Positions 32,866 through 40,320 of a stretch of 64,000 bases of DNA are shown here, piece after piece; positions within the stretch are counted from its first letter, which is position 1; every line of letters starts with the position of its first letter. Under the pieces are notes generated by a model. That model searched no databases and was not told the origin of the DNA. It saw only the letters and a program-made list of their open reading frames with translations. Source of the DNA: Mycobacterium sp. GA-0227b (GTDB taxonomy: Bacteria; Actinomycetota; Actinomycetes; Mycobacteriales; Mycobacteriaceae); the NCBI RefSeq assembly GCF_001499855.1, contig NZ_LQIK01000031.1, positions 62,001 through 126,000 on the forward strand. The letters are read 5' to 3'. Position numbers and translations under genes: made by a program.

Positions 32866-33462
32866 CTACGACGACGGGCGTAAACCGGCCAGCAGGGAGT
32901 GCACGCCGAGCCGCCACCGCTGCTCGATCGTCGGCGCCGACGAGCCCAGCCACCGCCCGAGCTCCTGCACCGCCAAGCCCTGGGCGAGTGCCAGCAGCAC
33001 GTGGGCGATGTCGGCGACGTCGCCGGCCAGCAGGCCCGCGTCGACGCACCGCTGAATCCGGCCGGTGAACGCCTCGCGCACCGACGCCCCCGCCGCCAGT
33101 TCGTCGGGCCCGGGCTCCAATTCGGCGAATGGACGCGCGAACATCAGCTGCGCCAGCCGCGGATATGTGCGGCAGAAGAGCCGGAACACCGGCACCAGCA
33201 GTTCCAGGTCGGTGAGCGGATCGTCGGTCGGCGGCACCGTCGCCAGCTCGTCGCCCAACCTCCGGAACCCCTCGAAGACCATCGCCCGCAGCAGGCCGGC
33301 CTTGTCGGAGAACAGTTCGTACACAGCGGGCACCGACGTGCCCGCCCGCTCGGCGACCCGACGCGTGGTGAGCCCCGCGATGCCTTCCTCGGACAGCGTC
33401 GCGATCGCCACCTCCAGCAGATGGCCCTTCAGCTCGGGCGTGCGCTGCTTCGCCCTCGGCAT
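32866..33462 (-). CDS. TetR family transcriptional regulator
   Basis: A 198-aa TetR repressor. The N-terminal HTH (about 10-55) includes LTTRRVAERAGTSVPAVYELF, followed by a helical ligand domain with a TetR C-terminal pattern (PRLAQLMFARPFAEL). It starts 9 bp after the stop of the enoyl-CoA hydratase gene and is presumably co-transcribed with it, a common arrangement for repressors that sense acyl-CoA or fatty acids. Candidate binding sites of TACGAA type lie upstream of echA3 at 34200-34231. Confidence 0.88.
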   Translation of the reverse strand: MPRAKQRTPELKGHLLEVAIATLSEEGIAGLTTRRVAERAGTSVPAVYELFSDKAGLLRAMVFEGFRRLGDELATVPPTDDPLTDLELLVPVFRLFCRTYPRLAQLMFARPFAELEPGPDELAAGASVREAFTGRIQRCVDAGLLAGDVADIAHVLLALAQGLAVQELGRWLGSSAPTIEQRWRLGVHSLLAGLRPSS

Positions 33463-33471
33463 CGGAACTGG

Positions 33472-34173
33472 CTAGCCGAGGCTGAATTCCGTTGCCAGCC
33501 CGTCGATCCCGGCGCGGATCGCGGCAAGCGCGGACTCGCGGGCCTTCAGCTTGGTCGCCACGTGCGCGCCGGTGTTCAGCGTCGTCACCGCCTCGGCCGC
33601 CACCTCCTGCGCCCGCGCGAGCACCCGATCGGCCTCGACGATCTCGTCGAGCCATCCGCCGTTGACGGCCTCCTCGCCGGCGAACGTCGACGCCAGCGCC
33701 GCGCCCCGCTGAAAAGCCGGAGGCGTCAGCCGGAACCGCATCATCTCCAGCGCGGCGATCGGAATCGTCATGCCGATCGCCACCTCGATCGCCTGGCACC
33801 GGCTCTTCGGCTGGCCCACCCGGTGGTCGCCGGACAGCAGCAGGAACGAACCCATCGCGATCGCCGGGCCCGTCGCCGCCATGACCACCGGCGCCGGGAA
33901 CGTCATGCAGCGCACCGCGAGTTCGAACCCGCCGGCCAGCATGCCGTGCGCGGCCTGCGCGTCGCCGGACTGGAACACCGTCAGGTCGAAACCGCCGCTG
34001 AACACCCGCCCGTTACCCGCGAGCACGACCGCTTTGGCCGAGTCCTTCTCGGCGCGGTCGAGCGCCTCGTTGATCGCGGCCTGCATGGCCGGGCCGAGCA
34101 CGTTGACCTTGCCGTCGTCGAGGGTGATCCTCGCGACCGAGTCGTTGAGTTCATAGCCGACGAGGCTGGTCAT
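33472..34173 (-). CDS. echA3: Crotonase / enoyl-CoA hydratase family, EchA3-like
   Basis: A 233-aa crotonase-fold protein. The oxyanion-hole segments are NGRVFSGGFDL (first) and GPAIAMGSFLLLSGDHRVG (second), and the trimerisation C-terminus ends AIRAGIDGLATEFSLG. The Glu pair that hydrates trans-2-enoyl-CoA in classical hydratases is not obvious here, so true hydratase activity is uncertain. The similarity across its length to M. tuberculosis EchA3 (Rv0632c, 231 aa), and its placement ahead of Rv0633c/Rv0634c-like genes, support the name. It is the first gene of a two-gene unit with tetR. Confidence 0.82.
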   Translation of the reverse strand: MTSLVGYELNDSVARITLDDGKVNVLGPAMQAAINEALDRAEKDSAKAVVLAGNGRVFSGGFDLTVFQSGDAQAAHGMLAGGFELAVRCMTFPAPVVMAATGPAIAMGSFLLLSGDHRVGQPKSRCQAIEVAIGMTIPIAALEMMRFRLTPPAFQRGAALASTFAGEEAVNGGWLDEIVEADRVLARAQEVAAEAVTTLNTGAHVATKLKARESALAAIRAGIDGLATEFSLG

Positions 34174-34199
34174 CGATGCTCCTTCTGAAGCGGCGCTGA

Positions 34200-34231
34200 T
34201 TCGTACCGATGTTACGAAACGTTGCTACGAA
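34200..34231. promoter_or_regulatory. TACGAA repeats upstream of echA3, candidate TetR operator
   Basis: TTCGTA (34200-34205) and TACGAA (34213-34218) form a perfect inverted repeat with a 7-base spacer. A third TACGAA follows at 34226-34231, 13 bp downstream of the second. The sites start 27 bp upstream of the echA3 ATG, in the right place to be bound by the TetR protein encoded by the next gene. The link to that regulator is inference. Confidence 0.5.
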
Positions 34232-34240
34232 AGCCAAGTC

Positions 34241-35110
34241 CTAGGCGATCCGGTGGCGTGCCGGCCGGTTGCTCAGCACCTGGGTGTGCGCCTCTTCGAG
34301 ATCCGTTTCGGCGTCGCTCTGCTGACCGGCGACCGCCCCTCGAGGCGTGTCGTTACGTGGGTTGGGTAGTGGGCCGCCGCCTTCTGCGCGGTAGCGGTCG
34401 CGCAGTTCGTTCGCGGCATCCCTCACCCGGTTGATCTCGGTGCGGAGCACGTCTTCGCGGCTCTCGGCGGCGGCGTAGTGGTAGTACGTCAGCAGGTGGC
34501 GCAGCAGCTCGAGCTTCTGCTTCTCCTGGCGGGCCAGGTCGTGGGTGGTCAACAACTCCAACCGTTCGACCGGGTGCAGCGTCGACCAGTCCAGCACCGC
34601 GGTGGAGCGGAACCGGTGGCGGGCGCGCTTGCCCTTCTCCTGCCCCTGCCGGTCGGAATAGGTGACCGCCCCGTCGAACCGCGACGCGATGGCCTCGCCG
34701 ACCTCACGACGGTCGAGCGCCGAGTCCCAGACGATCCGCCACTCCTGGTTGGGCGCCAGATACGGAATCTCGGCAGGCAGGTTCAGCGGAACGATGTCGA
34801 CGTAGCGGTCGTCGTAGACGTTCTCGTACTTGGCCACGGTCGGCGGGTGGGCGAAGTCGAATCGGATGTTGTAGGCCGGCGTTCGGCCGAAGTTCCTGAC
34901 CACGAGCTCGATGAGGTGCCAGTCGTTGGGGGCCGGCTCCATGAACATCGCCACGTTGGGCTGCATCAGCTCTTCGCTTTGCCGCCGTACCCGTTGATAG
35001 TGCCGCCACGCGTAGATCAGCGCGGCGATGCCCACCACCACAGCGAGCCAGGCGGCGAGCGCCGTCCACATGCCGGCCGACAGGCCGAGCAGATTCCCAT
35101 CCCCGTTCAC
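34241..35110 (-). CDS. Membrane-anchored conserved hypothetical protein (Rv0633c-like)
   Basis: A 289-aa protein with one N-terminal transmembrane helix (about 12-37, MWTALAAWLAVVVGIAALIYAW) followed by a basic juxtamembrane stretch and a soluble domain with beta-rich character (LIELVVRNFGRTPAYNIRFDF). Its C-terminal half is charged and probably helical (LARQEKQKLELL; INRVRDAANELRDRYRAEGG). No catalytic motif is visible. By position it corresponds to Rv0633c in the M. tuberculosis order. Function unknown. It is 24 bp downstream of the GH25-like gene. Confidence 0.75.
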   Translation of the reverse strand: MNGDGNLLGLSAGMWTALAAWLAVVVGIAALIYAWRHYQRVRRQSEELMQPNVAMFMEPAPNDWHLIELVVRNFGRTPAYNIRFDFAHPPTVAKYENVYDDRYVDIVPLNLPAEIPYLAPNQEWRIVWDSALDRREVGEAIASRFDGAVTYSDRQGQEKGKRARHRFRSTAVLDWSTLHPVERLELLTTHDLARQEKQKLELLRHLLTYYHYAAAESREDVLRTEINRVRDAANELRDRYRAEGGGPLPNPRNDTPRGAVAGQQSDAETDLEEAHTQVLSNRPARHRIA

Positions 35111-35134
35111 GCACCGCTGTATACCACGCAGGCG

Positions 35135-35824
35135 TTAGCCGCACATCATTTGCGTATTTGGCATCCGCGTCGATTTGCTGGGACCGCGCCGGTCCGGCCG
35201 GTCGGTGCCGGTGATCCCGCACGCATCGGCGAACGCGTCCGGACTCAACCCGTCGGCGGAGTTCATGTCGCAGTGGCCGAACGGTGGCGCGCCCTCCGGC
35301 AGGCCGCCGCCGTGTCCGCTGCCGTCGGTGTATTGATGCGCCACTTTGCCCGGGTATGACGGGTTGTGCCCGTACGCGGCGACCACCAAGCGGATGCCGG
35401 GCGGCTTGTGCGGCCACAGCGTGTTCAGGTCACCGACGTTGCCGTAGCCGATCACCTTCGCGGTGCTGCCGACGAAATCGCCAACCGCGTCGTAGGCGGC
35501 GTTGATACCCGCCGATCGATCGCCGCGAATCCGGCCGCCCCACGACTCGACGTCGAGCATCACCGCCATCCTCGGATGCGGCGTGCCGACCTGCTCGCAG
35601 AACGTGTCGATGGCGTCCTGCCAGTTCGGTCGCCACACGAAGTACGCGATGAAGAACGTCAGCCGCCCGTCGTCGACATTGCCGCGGCACCAGTCATAGT
35701 TGTTGCGCCACCGGCGATCTCGGTGCGTCCCGTCGTTGGAGCGGATGCACAGAACCGGGTACGGGTAGCTGTCGTCGACGCCGACCTGCCACTCCGACAC
35801 GTCGGCGTAGAGCGTGTCCGGCAC
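35135..35824 (-). CDS. GH25-like muramidase domain protein, mycobacteriophage-lysin-like
   Basis: A 229-aa protein that opens TLYADVSEWQVGVDDSYPYP and has MLDVESWGG near residue 92. That Asp-x-Glu pair, with the early ADVS Asp, reproduces the catalytic pattern of GH25 lysozymes. The segments RSNDGTHRDRRW, PEGAPPFGHCDMNSADGLS and VAHQYTDG strongly resemble proteins I recall from mycobacteriophages (lysin or tail-associated). No signal peptide is seen, so export would need a holin-like route or release. It is wedged between the Rv0633c- and Rv0634c-like genes, with 24 bp and 7 bp gaps, and has no counterpart at this spot in the M. tuberculosis order. Probably a captured phage gene. Confidence 0.68.
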   Translation of the reverse strand: MPDTLYADVSEWQVGVDDSYPYPVLCIRSNDGTHRDRRWRNNYDWCRGNVDDGRLTFFIAYFVWRPNWQDAIDTFCEQVGTPHPRMAVMLDVESWGGRIRGDRSAGINAAYDAVGDFVGSTAKVIGYGNVGDLNTLWPHKPPGIRLVVAAYGHNPSYPGKVAHQYTDGSGHGGGLPEGAPPFGHCDMNSADGLSPDAFADACGITGTDRPDRRGPSKSTRMPNTQMMCG

Positions 35825-35831
35825 GCGGCGG

Positions 35832-36545
35832 TCAGCCGCCCATCAGCATTCGCCACTGGTCGAGGTTGCTGGCCCGGTAGACATAGTTGGTCTGGCGAAC
35901 CTCCGACAGCGATGCGCTGGGCTCCACCGAATACCAGTGGCCGGGGAACACCGTCGGGTCGCCGGACAGCTTCGCGAGCGCCTGCAGGCTGCGGAACATG
36001 TCGTCGACGTCGCCGCCCGGGAAGTCCGTGCGCCCGCAGCCCTCCAGGAACAGGGTGTCGCCGGCGACCAGCCGCCCGTCGAGCAGAAAGCACTGGCTGC
36101 CCGGCGTGTGGCCGGGAGTGTGCAGCAGTTCGATGTCGATGTCGCCGACCTTGACCACGTCGCCGTGCTGGTGCTCGGTGAGTTCGCTGCGCGCGATACC
36201 GGTGACGTTCGAAACCCAGTCCGCCTCAAGGCGGTTGACGTGCACCGGCACACTGGTTCGTTCCAGCAGTTCGGCGAGGCCCTTGAGCTCGAAGCCCATC
36301 ATCGACCCGCCGACGTGGTCGGGGTGGTGGTGGGTGACCAGCACCCCGGACAGGCGCATGCCGTCGGCCTCGAGCGCGTCGACGAGATCGCCGGCCGCGT
36401 AGGCGGGGTCGACGACCACGGTGTCGCCGGTCTCACGGTCGCCGATCAGGTAGGCGAAGTTACGCATCTGCTGCGCGATCATGTCGCCGGCCGCGAAGTC
36501 GCGACCGGACAACAACTGGCGGAAGTAGAGCCGATCCGAGGCCAT
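35832..36545 (-). CDS. Metallo-beta-lactamase-fold hydrolase (glyoxalase II-like, Rv0634c-like)
   Basis: A 237-aa MBL-fold hydrolase. THHHPDH at about residue 71 is the zinc-binding HxHxDH motif. HTPGHTPGSQCF supplies the next histidine, and AGDTLFLEGCGRTD the bridging Asp. VFPGHWYS gives the last metal-site histidine. Typical substrates are thioesters such as S-lactoylglutathione or mycothiol analogues; mycobacteria lack glutathione, so a mycothiol thioester or persulfide is more likely (inference). In position and length it matches Rv0634c of M. tuberculosis. It is upstream of the GH25-like gene by 7 bp. Confidence 0.87.
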   Translation of the reverse strand: MASDRLYFRQLLSGRDFAAGDMIAQQMRNFAYLIGDRETGDTVVVDPAYAAGDLVDALEADGMRLSGVLVTHHHPDHVGGSMMGFELKGLAELLERTSVPVHVNRLEADWVSNVTGIARSELTEHQHGDVVKVGDIDIELLHTPGHTPGSQCFLLDGRLVAGDTLFLEGCGRTDFPGGDVDDMFRSLQALAKLSGDPTVFPGHWYSVEPSASLSEVRQTNYVYRASNLDQWRMLMGG

Positions 36546-36602
36546 GGCCGTCAGCGTATCGGCGGCCTACTCCGCTCGCCGAACGCGGGCTATCGGCGGA
36601 AG

Positions 36603-37481
36603 TCACGCATCGGGGCGCAGCCGCACCAGCCGGGTGGTACTGCTCTCGTCGAGCTCGACCAGCTCGGTGCGCGAGCGCAGGAAGTCGCTGAACGAGCGGA
36701 ACCCCAGGGACTTCTCCGAGAACGACGGGTCCATCCGCTTCATCTGCGCCTTCACCGCGGAGTTGTGCAGCCAGTCGGAGTCGGAGTCGTCCTTACCGTG
36801 GGCGACCCGCAGCGCCCGTTCCAGCAGCGCCGTCGCCGCAGCCTGCGGGTCGGGCGTCTCGGGCTCCTGGTCGGCGTCGGCCTTGGTGCGGCGCCGCTTC
36901 GGCGCTTCGGTCTTCACCGCAGGGACGCCGGGCAGCGCGTCGTAGGAGACGAACTCGTCGCAGGCCGCGGTGAGCGAGCGGCTGATGGAACCGGTGATGC
37001 CGATGCCGACGACGTAGCGCCCGAGCCGTTTGCACCGCTGCGCGAGCGGGATGTAGTCGGAATCGCCGGCGACGATCACCACGTGCGTCAGGTCGGGCAA
37101 CCGGAACATGTCCTCGACGGCGTCGACCGCGAGCCGGATGTCGGCGCCGTTCTTGTTGTACGCGGCGGCCGGGAACAGCTGCACCAGATCGACCGCGCGC
37201 CCGACCAGCTGGTCGCGGTAGTCGGCGTTGACGTCGGCCGACCAGTCGGCATAAGCCTTGGTCAACACCAGCGTGCCGAACGACGAGGCGAAGTCGATGA
37301 TCGCGCCGACGTCGACGGTCGCCTGCGACAACCGGCCCGGCTGCTTGTGGAACCCGGCGGCCTTGTCGCGTTGAAACGAGCTGCGCCCGTGGATCTGGTC
37401 GTAGCGCGAGATCACGATGTTGTCGAAGTCGAGGTACACCGCCACACGGTTCGCGCCCGGTTCGGTCACTGTTCCGTCCAT
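36603..37481 (-). CDS. NYN-domain RNase-like protein with OST-HTH/LOTUS domain
   Basis: A 292-aa protein. The N-terminal NYN (PIN-like) nuclease domain has the acidic residues expected: VYLDFDNI (14-21), ADIRLAVDAVEDM and VIVAGDSDYIPLA. A linker rich in charged residues (KRRRTKADADQEPETPD) precedes a C-terminal OST-HTH/LOTUS module (SLGFRSFSDFLRSRTELVELDE). Such proteins are thought to process or bind RNA. The start is the ATG at 37481. It is divergent from the tRNA-rpmG-had block, 119 bp away, and it is close to translation genes. The RNA target is unknown. Confidence 0.83.
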   Translation of the reverse strand: MDGTVTEPGANRVAVYLDFDNIVISRYDQIHGRSSFQRDKAAGFHKQPGRLSQATVDVGAIIDFASSFGTLVLTKAYADWSADVNADYRDQLVGRAVDLVQLFPAAAYNKNGADIRLAVDAVEDMFRLPDLTHVVIVAGDSDYIPLAQRCKRLGRYVVGIGITGSISRSLTAACDEFVSYDALPGVPAVKTEAPKRRRTKADADQEPETPDPQAAATALLERALRVAHGKDDSDSDWLHNSAVKAQMKRMDPSFSEKSLGFRSFSDFLRSRTELVELDESSTTRLVRLRPDA

Positions 37482-37527
37482 CCCTCCGCGGCTACAGTCG
37501 GTGCTAACGGTTGTGGTGATCAGCGGT

Positions 37528-37557
37528 TTGGCGCGGCAATCGGCGAGACTGTACCCT
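37528..37557 (+). promoter_or_regulatory. Candidate sigma-A-type promoter for tRNA-Thr
   Basis: TTGGCG (37528-37533) and TACCCT (37552-37557) are separated by 18 bases, 43 bp before the mature tRNA-Thr 5' end. A plausible -35/-10 pair by eye only. Confidence 0.35.
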
Positions 37558-37600
37558 CTTTAAGGCTCGCGCCACGATGCGCGGGCCTCGAAGCAAGCAG

Positions 37601-37673
37601 GCCCCCTTAGCTCAGTCGGCAGAGCGTTTCCATGGTAAGGAAAAGGTCAACGGTTCGATTCCGTTAGGGGGCT
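37601..37673 (+). tRNA. tRNA-Thr (anticodon GGU)
   Basis: 73-nt cloverleaf. The acceptor stem GCCCCCT pairs with AGGGGGC, and discriminator T follows. The D arm is GCTC...GAGC. The anticodon stem is TTTCC/GGAAA around loop ATGGTAA, so the anticodon is GGT (GGU). The T arm is ACGG TTCGATT CCGT. CCA is not encoded. It corresponds to thrT next to rpmG in M. tuberculosis. Confidence 0.95.
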
Positions 37674-37732
37674 CGGTGGACGGATCGGCTTGGACGCCTG
37701 GGAAGCCTGGCATGCCGGCCCGTAGCCATCGG

Positions 37733-37806
37733 GGCGGTGTAGCTCAGCTGGTTAGAGCGCACGACTCATAATCGTGAGGTCGGGGGATCGAGCCCCCCCA
37801 CCGCTA
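37733..37806 (+). tRNA. tRNA-Met (anticodon CAU, elongator-type)
   Basis: 74-nt cloverleaf. The acceptor GGCGGTG pairs with CACCGCT (terminal G-T pair), then A. The D arm is GCTC...GAGC. The anticodon stem is CACGA/TCGTG with loop CTCATAA, giving anticodon CAT. The T arm is GGGGG/CCCCC with an unusual T-loop ATCGAGC in place of TTCGANN. CCA is not encoded. It could in principle be a CAU tRNA modified to read Ile, but the metT position next to thrT and rpmG supports Met. Confidence 0.9.
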
Positions 37807-37842
37807 CAGACAACAAGAACGCGTAGACGAAGGACGTGAGAC

Positions 37843-38010
37843 GTGGCCTCCAGTACCGACGTACGGCCGAAGATCACTTTGGCGTGCGAGGTGTGCAAGC
37901 ACCGCAACTACATCACCAAGAAGAACCGCCGCAATGACCCGGACCGGCTCGAGATCAAGAAGTTCTGCCCGAACTGCGGCAAACACCAGCCCCACAAGGA
38001 ATCGCGCTAG
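37843..38010 (+). CDS. rpmG: 50S ribosomal protein L33
   Basis: A 55-aa ribosomal protein L33. It keeps both zinc-ribbon pairs, CEVC (15-18) and CPNC (42-45), so it is the zinc-binding C+ form (expected to be swapped with a zinc-independent paralog under zinc limitation). The start is GTG at 37843 with GACGTGAG just upstream. It is too short for the usual ORF size cut-offs. It lies between tRNA-Met and hadA in the order known from M. tuberculosis (rpmG2, Rv0634B). Confidence 0.95.
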   Translation: MASSTDVRPKITLACEVCKHRNYITKKNRRNDPDRLEIKKFCPNCGKHQPHKESR

Positions 38011-38061
38011 GACGAGCCAGCCCGTGGGCGCGTCCGGGTTGACTAGGTAGGTTCACTAACT

Positions 38062-38538
38062 GTGTCGTTGACCGAGCGGATCGTCGGGATGCACTACCGC
38101 TATCCCGACCACTACGTCGTGGGCCGCGAGAAGATCCGTGAGTACGCGGTCGCGGTCAAGAACGACGATCGTGCGTTCTTCGACGAGGAGGTCGCCGCCG
38201 AACTCGGCCACAAGGCGTTGCCGGCGCCGCTGACGTTCACCAGCGTCCTCGGCTACATGGCGCAGACGTCGTTTTTCGAGCACGCCAATGTCGAGATCAA
38301 AGACGCGAAGATCGTGCAGGTCGATCAGGTGCTCAAGTACGTCCGGCCGATCTTCGCCGGCGACAAGCTGTATTGCGACGTGTACGTGGACTCCGTGCGC
38401 CAAGCCCACGGTACCGACATCGTCGTACTCAAGAACGTCGTCACCAATGAAGCCGGTGACGTCCTACAGGAGACATTCACGACCCTGGCGGGTCGGACCG
38501 GTGATGGAGAAGAGGGTTTTTCAGATGCCACTGCGTGA
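38062..38538 (+). CDS. hadA: (3R)-hydroxyacyl-ACP dehydratase subunit HadA
   Basis: A 158-aa hot-dog-fold subunit of the FAS-II beta-hydroxyacyl-ACP dehydratase that acts in mycolic acid chain elongation. It has no catalytic hydratase motif of its own and serves as the substrate-stabilising partner of HadB. Its sequence opens SLTERIVGMHYRYPDHYVVG and continues KALPAPLTFTSVLGYMAQTSFF, as in HadA proteins. It starts at GTG 38062. Its last 14 bp overlap the hadB start, so the two are translationally coupled. Known target of thiacetazone/isoxyl-type activation in M. tuberculosis. Confidence 0.95.
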   Translation: MSLTERIVGMHYRYPDHYVVGREKIREYAVAVKNDDRAFFDEEVAAELGHKALPAPLTFTSVLGYMAQTSFFEHANVEIKDAKIVQVDQVLKYVRPIFAGDKLYCDVYVDSVRQAHGTDIVVLKNVVTNEAGDVLQETFTTLAGRTGDGEEGFSDATA

Positions 38539-38953
38539 GTTCGCCTCGGTGAAGAAGGGCGATGAGCTTCCCGAGAAGGTGATTCCGCTGACCCGGCAGG
38601 ACCTTGTCAACTATGCCGGCGTCTCCGGCGACCTCAACCCGATCCACTGGGACGACGACATCGCCAAGCAGGTCGGCCTGGACACCGCGATCGCGCACGG
38701 CATGCTGACGATGGGCCTGGGCGGCGGGTACGTGACCGAATGGGTCGGCGACCCCGCGGCGGTCACCGAGTACAACGTCCGGTTCACCGCGGTGGTACCG
38801 GTGCCGAACGACGGCATCGGGGCCGAGATCGTCTTCAGTGGACGGGTGAAATCCGTTGAGCCTGAGACGAAGACGGTGACCATCGCCCTGGCGGCCACCA
38901 CCGGGGGGAAGAAGATCTTCGGCCGCGCCGTGGCGATTGCGAAGCTGGCGTAG
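38525..38953 (+). CDS. hadB: (3R)-hydroxyacyl-ACP dehydratase subunit HadB (catalytic)
   Basis: A 142-aa MaoC-like hot-dog hydratase. The catalytic hydratase motif is complete: D36 and H41 in GDLNPIHWDDDIAK, followed by IAHGMLTMGLGGGYV. It pairs with HadA or HadC to form the two FAS-II dehydratase heterodimers. The ATG at 38525 is used; the open frame upstream (from 38288) lies over hadA and is not part of the protein. The stop is followed 2 bp later by hadC. Confidence 0.96.
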   Translation: MPLREFASVKKGDELPEKVIPLTRQDLVNYAGVSGDLNPIHWDDDIAKQVGLDTAIAHGMLTMGLGGGYVTEWVGDPAAVTEYNVRFTAVVPVPNDGIGAEIVFSGRVKSVEPETKTVTIALAATTGGKKIFGRAVAIAKLA

Positions 38954-38955
38954 TC

Positions 38956-39543
38956 ATGGCGCTCAAGATCGACATCCAGGGAATGGTCTGGCGCTACCCC
39001 GAGCCCTACATCGTGGGCCACGAGCAGATCCGCCAGTACGCCAACGCCGTCAAGGCCTACGATCCGACGAGCCACAGCCTGGAGGCCGCCAAGGCCGCGG
39101 GCCACGATGCGCTGATCGCCCCGCCGACGTTCATGTCGATCTTCGCGGTGATGATCCAGCGGCACTTCTTTCAGCACAACGACGTCGGCTTCGAAACCCT
39201 GCAGATCGTGCAGGTCGACCAGAAGTTCAAGTTCCATCGCCCGATCAAGGCCGGCGATGCGCTAATCGGAACGCTGTACGTGCTGTCGGTCGACGAGCGC
39301 TTCGGCGCCGACATCGTGACCACCCGCAACACGCTGGTCGACCAGCACGACGAACTGGTCATGGAGTCCTTCACCACGCTGATGGGCCACGAGGGCGACA
39401 ACTCCATCTCCGCGGGGTGGGACCCCAAGACCGGTCAGGTGACGCGTAAGCCCGTCGTGCACGACGAGAGCGCGGACGGCGCCGAGAATGGTGAGGCCGC
39501 CGCCCAGCTCGACGAACCCGAGAGCATCCGGGCGGCGGATTAG
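38956..39543 (+). CDS. hadC: (3R)-hydroxyacyl-ACP dehydratase subunit HadC
   Basis: A 195-aa hot-dog-fold subunit paralogous to HadA (compare MVWRYPEPYIVGHEQIRQYANAVK with HadA's opening). It pairs with HadB to act on longer meromycolate chains. The C-terminal ~40 residues are acidic and low in complexity (ESADGAENGEAAAQLDEPES), an extension beyond the conserved fold. It starts at ATG 38956, just after the hadB stop. Loss of hadC in M. tuberculosis shortens and alters mycolates. It is the last gene of hadABC; tRNA-Trp follows after 142 bp in which I see no gene. Confidence 0.95.
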   Translation: MALKIDIQGMVWRYPEPYIVGHEQIRQYANAVKAYDPTSHSLEAAKAAGHDALIAPPTFMSIFAVMIQRHFFQHNDVGFETLQIVQVDQKFKFHRPIKAGDALIGTLYVLSVDERFGADIVTTRNTLVDQHDELVMESFTTLMGHEGDNSISAGWDPKTGQVTRKPVVHDESADGAENGEAAAQLDEPESIRAAD

Positions 39544-39685
39544 TAACACAGACCGGTGGCGCGCTACACTCGGGCCTCGGGGTTTTCCCAGTCCAGCGCG
39601 CTTCCGTCGGGTTTCAATCGACCGATCGGGGAGCGCGCGAATTGTGTGAGCCCCGGAGCGGGTGGCGATCGCCGTGTCACCCTGA

Positions 39686-39758
<73 letters not shown>

Positions 39759-39837
39759 CTCAACTGAATACTCGACAAGTGTGGACACTGGACAGTGACC
39801 CACAGAAGACTAGATGACCAGACAAGGGGAGCATGCG

Positions 39838-40278
39838 GTGAGCGACGAGCGCGATGGTGCCGGCTCCGCAGGCGACACCGGGACCGACTCCGAGACCGGC
39901 CGCAGCGCGGTCGTGACCCGGCCGACCCGGCCCACGGGGAAGCGGTCGCGGCGAGCCGCGGTTGGCGAGGACGCCGGCGAGGCGGTCGACCTGTCGACGG
40001 GCACCAAGGCCTCACCCACCAAGAACGGGTCGGGCACCGCGAAGAAGACCGCCAGGAAGCGTGCCGACCGGCCCGGTAAGGGTGGGCGCAACCCGTTCGT
40101 CTTCGTCTGGAACTACCTGCAGCAGGTCGTCGCCGAACTGCGCAAGGTGATCTGGCCGAACCGCAAGCAGATGGTCAGCTACACCGCCGTGGTGCTGATG
40201 TTCCTGGTGTTCATGGTGGCGTTGATCGGCTTCGTCGACCTGGGTCTGGCCAAGCTCGTGGCGATGATCTTCGGCTGA
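39838..40278 (+). CDS. secE: Preprotein translocase subunit SecE
   Basis: A 146-aa SecE. The N-terminal ~85 residues are charged and low in complexity (Gly/Asp/Ser then Lys/Arg-rich), as in other actinobacterial SecE. The conserved amphipathic helix NYLQQVVAELRKVIWPNRKQ is followed by one membrane helix (about 117-140). It forms the SecYEG channel. I prefer GTG 39838, preceded by AAGGGGAG at 39825-39832 and matching the MSDE start of the M. tuberculosis protein, over ATG 39814, which lacks a ribosome binding site. Confidence 0.93.
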   Translation: MSDERDGAGSAGDTGTDSETGRSAVVTRPTRPTGKRSRRAAVGEDAGEAVDLSTGTKASPTKNGSGTAKKTARKRADRPGKGGRNPFVFVWNYLQQVVAELRKVIWPNRKQMVSYTAVVLMFLVFMVALIGFVDLGLAKLVAMIFG

Positions 40279-40320
40279 CGGGCATGTGCGCGACGAATGA
40301 GAATTTGAGAGGACTGACAC

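Noticed and set aside
35135..35824. Resident prophage
   Set aside because: Only a single phage-like gene is present; no integrase, capsid, terminase or att sites are visible around it.
37603..37771. Small ORF reading through the two tRNA genes
   Set aside because: It overlaps clear tRNA cloverleaves.
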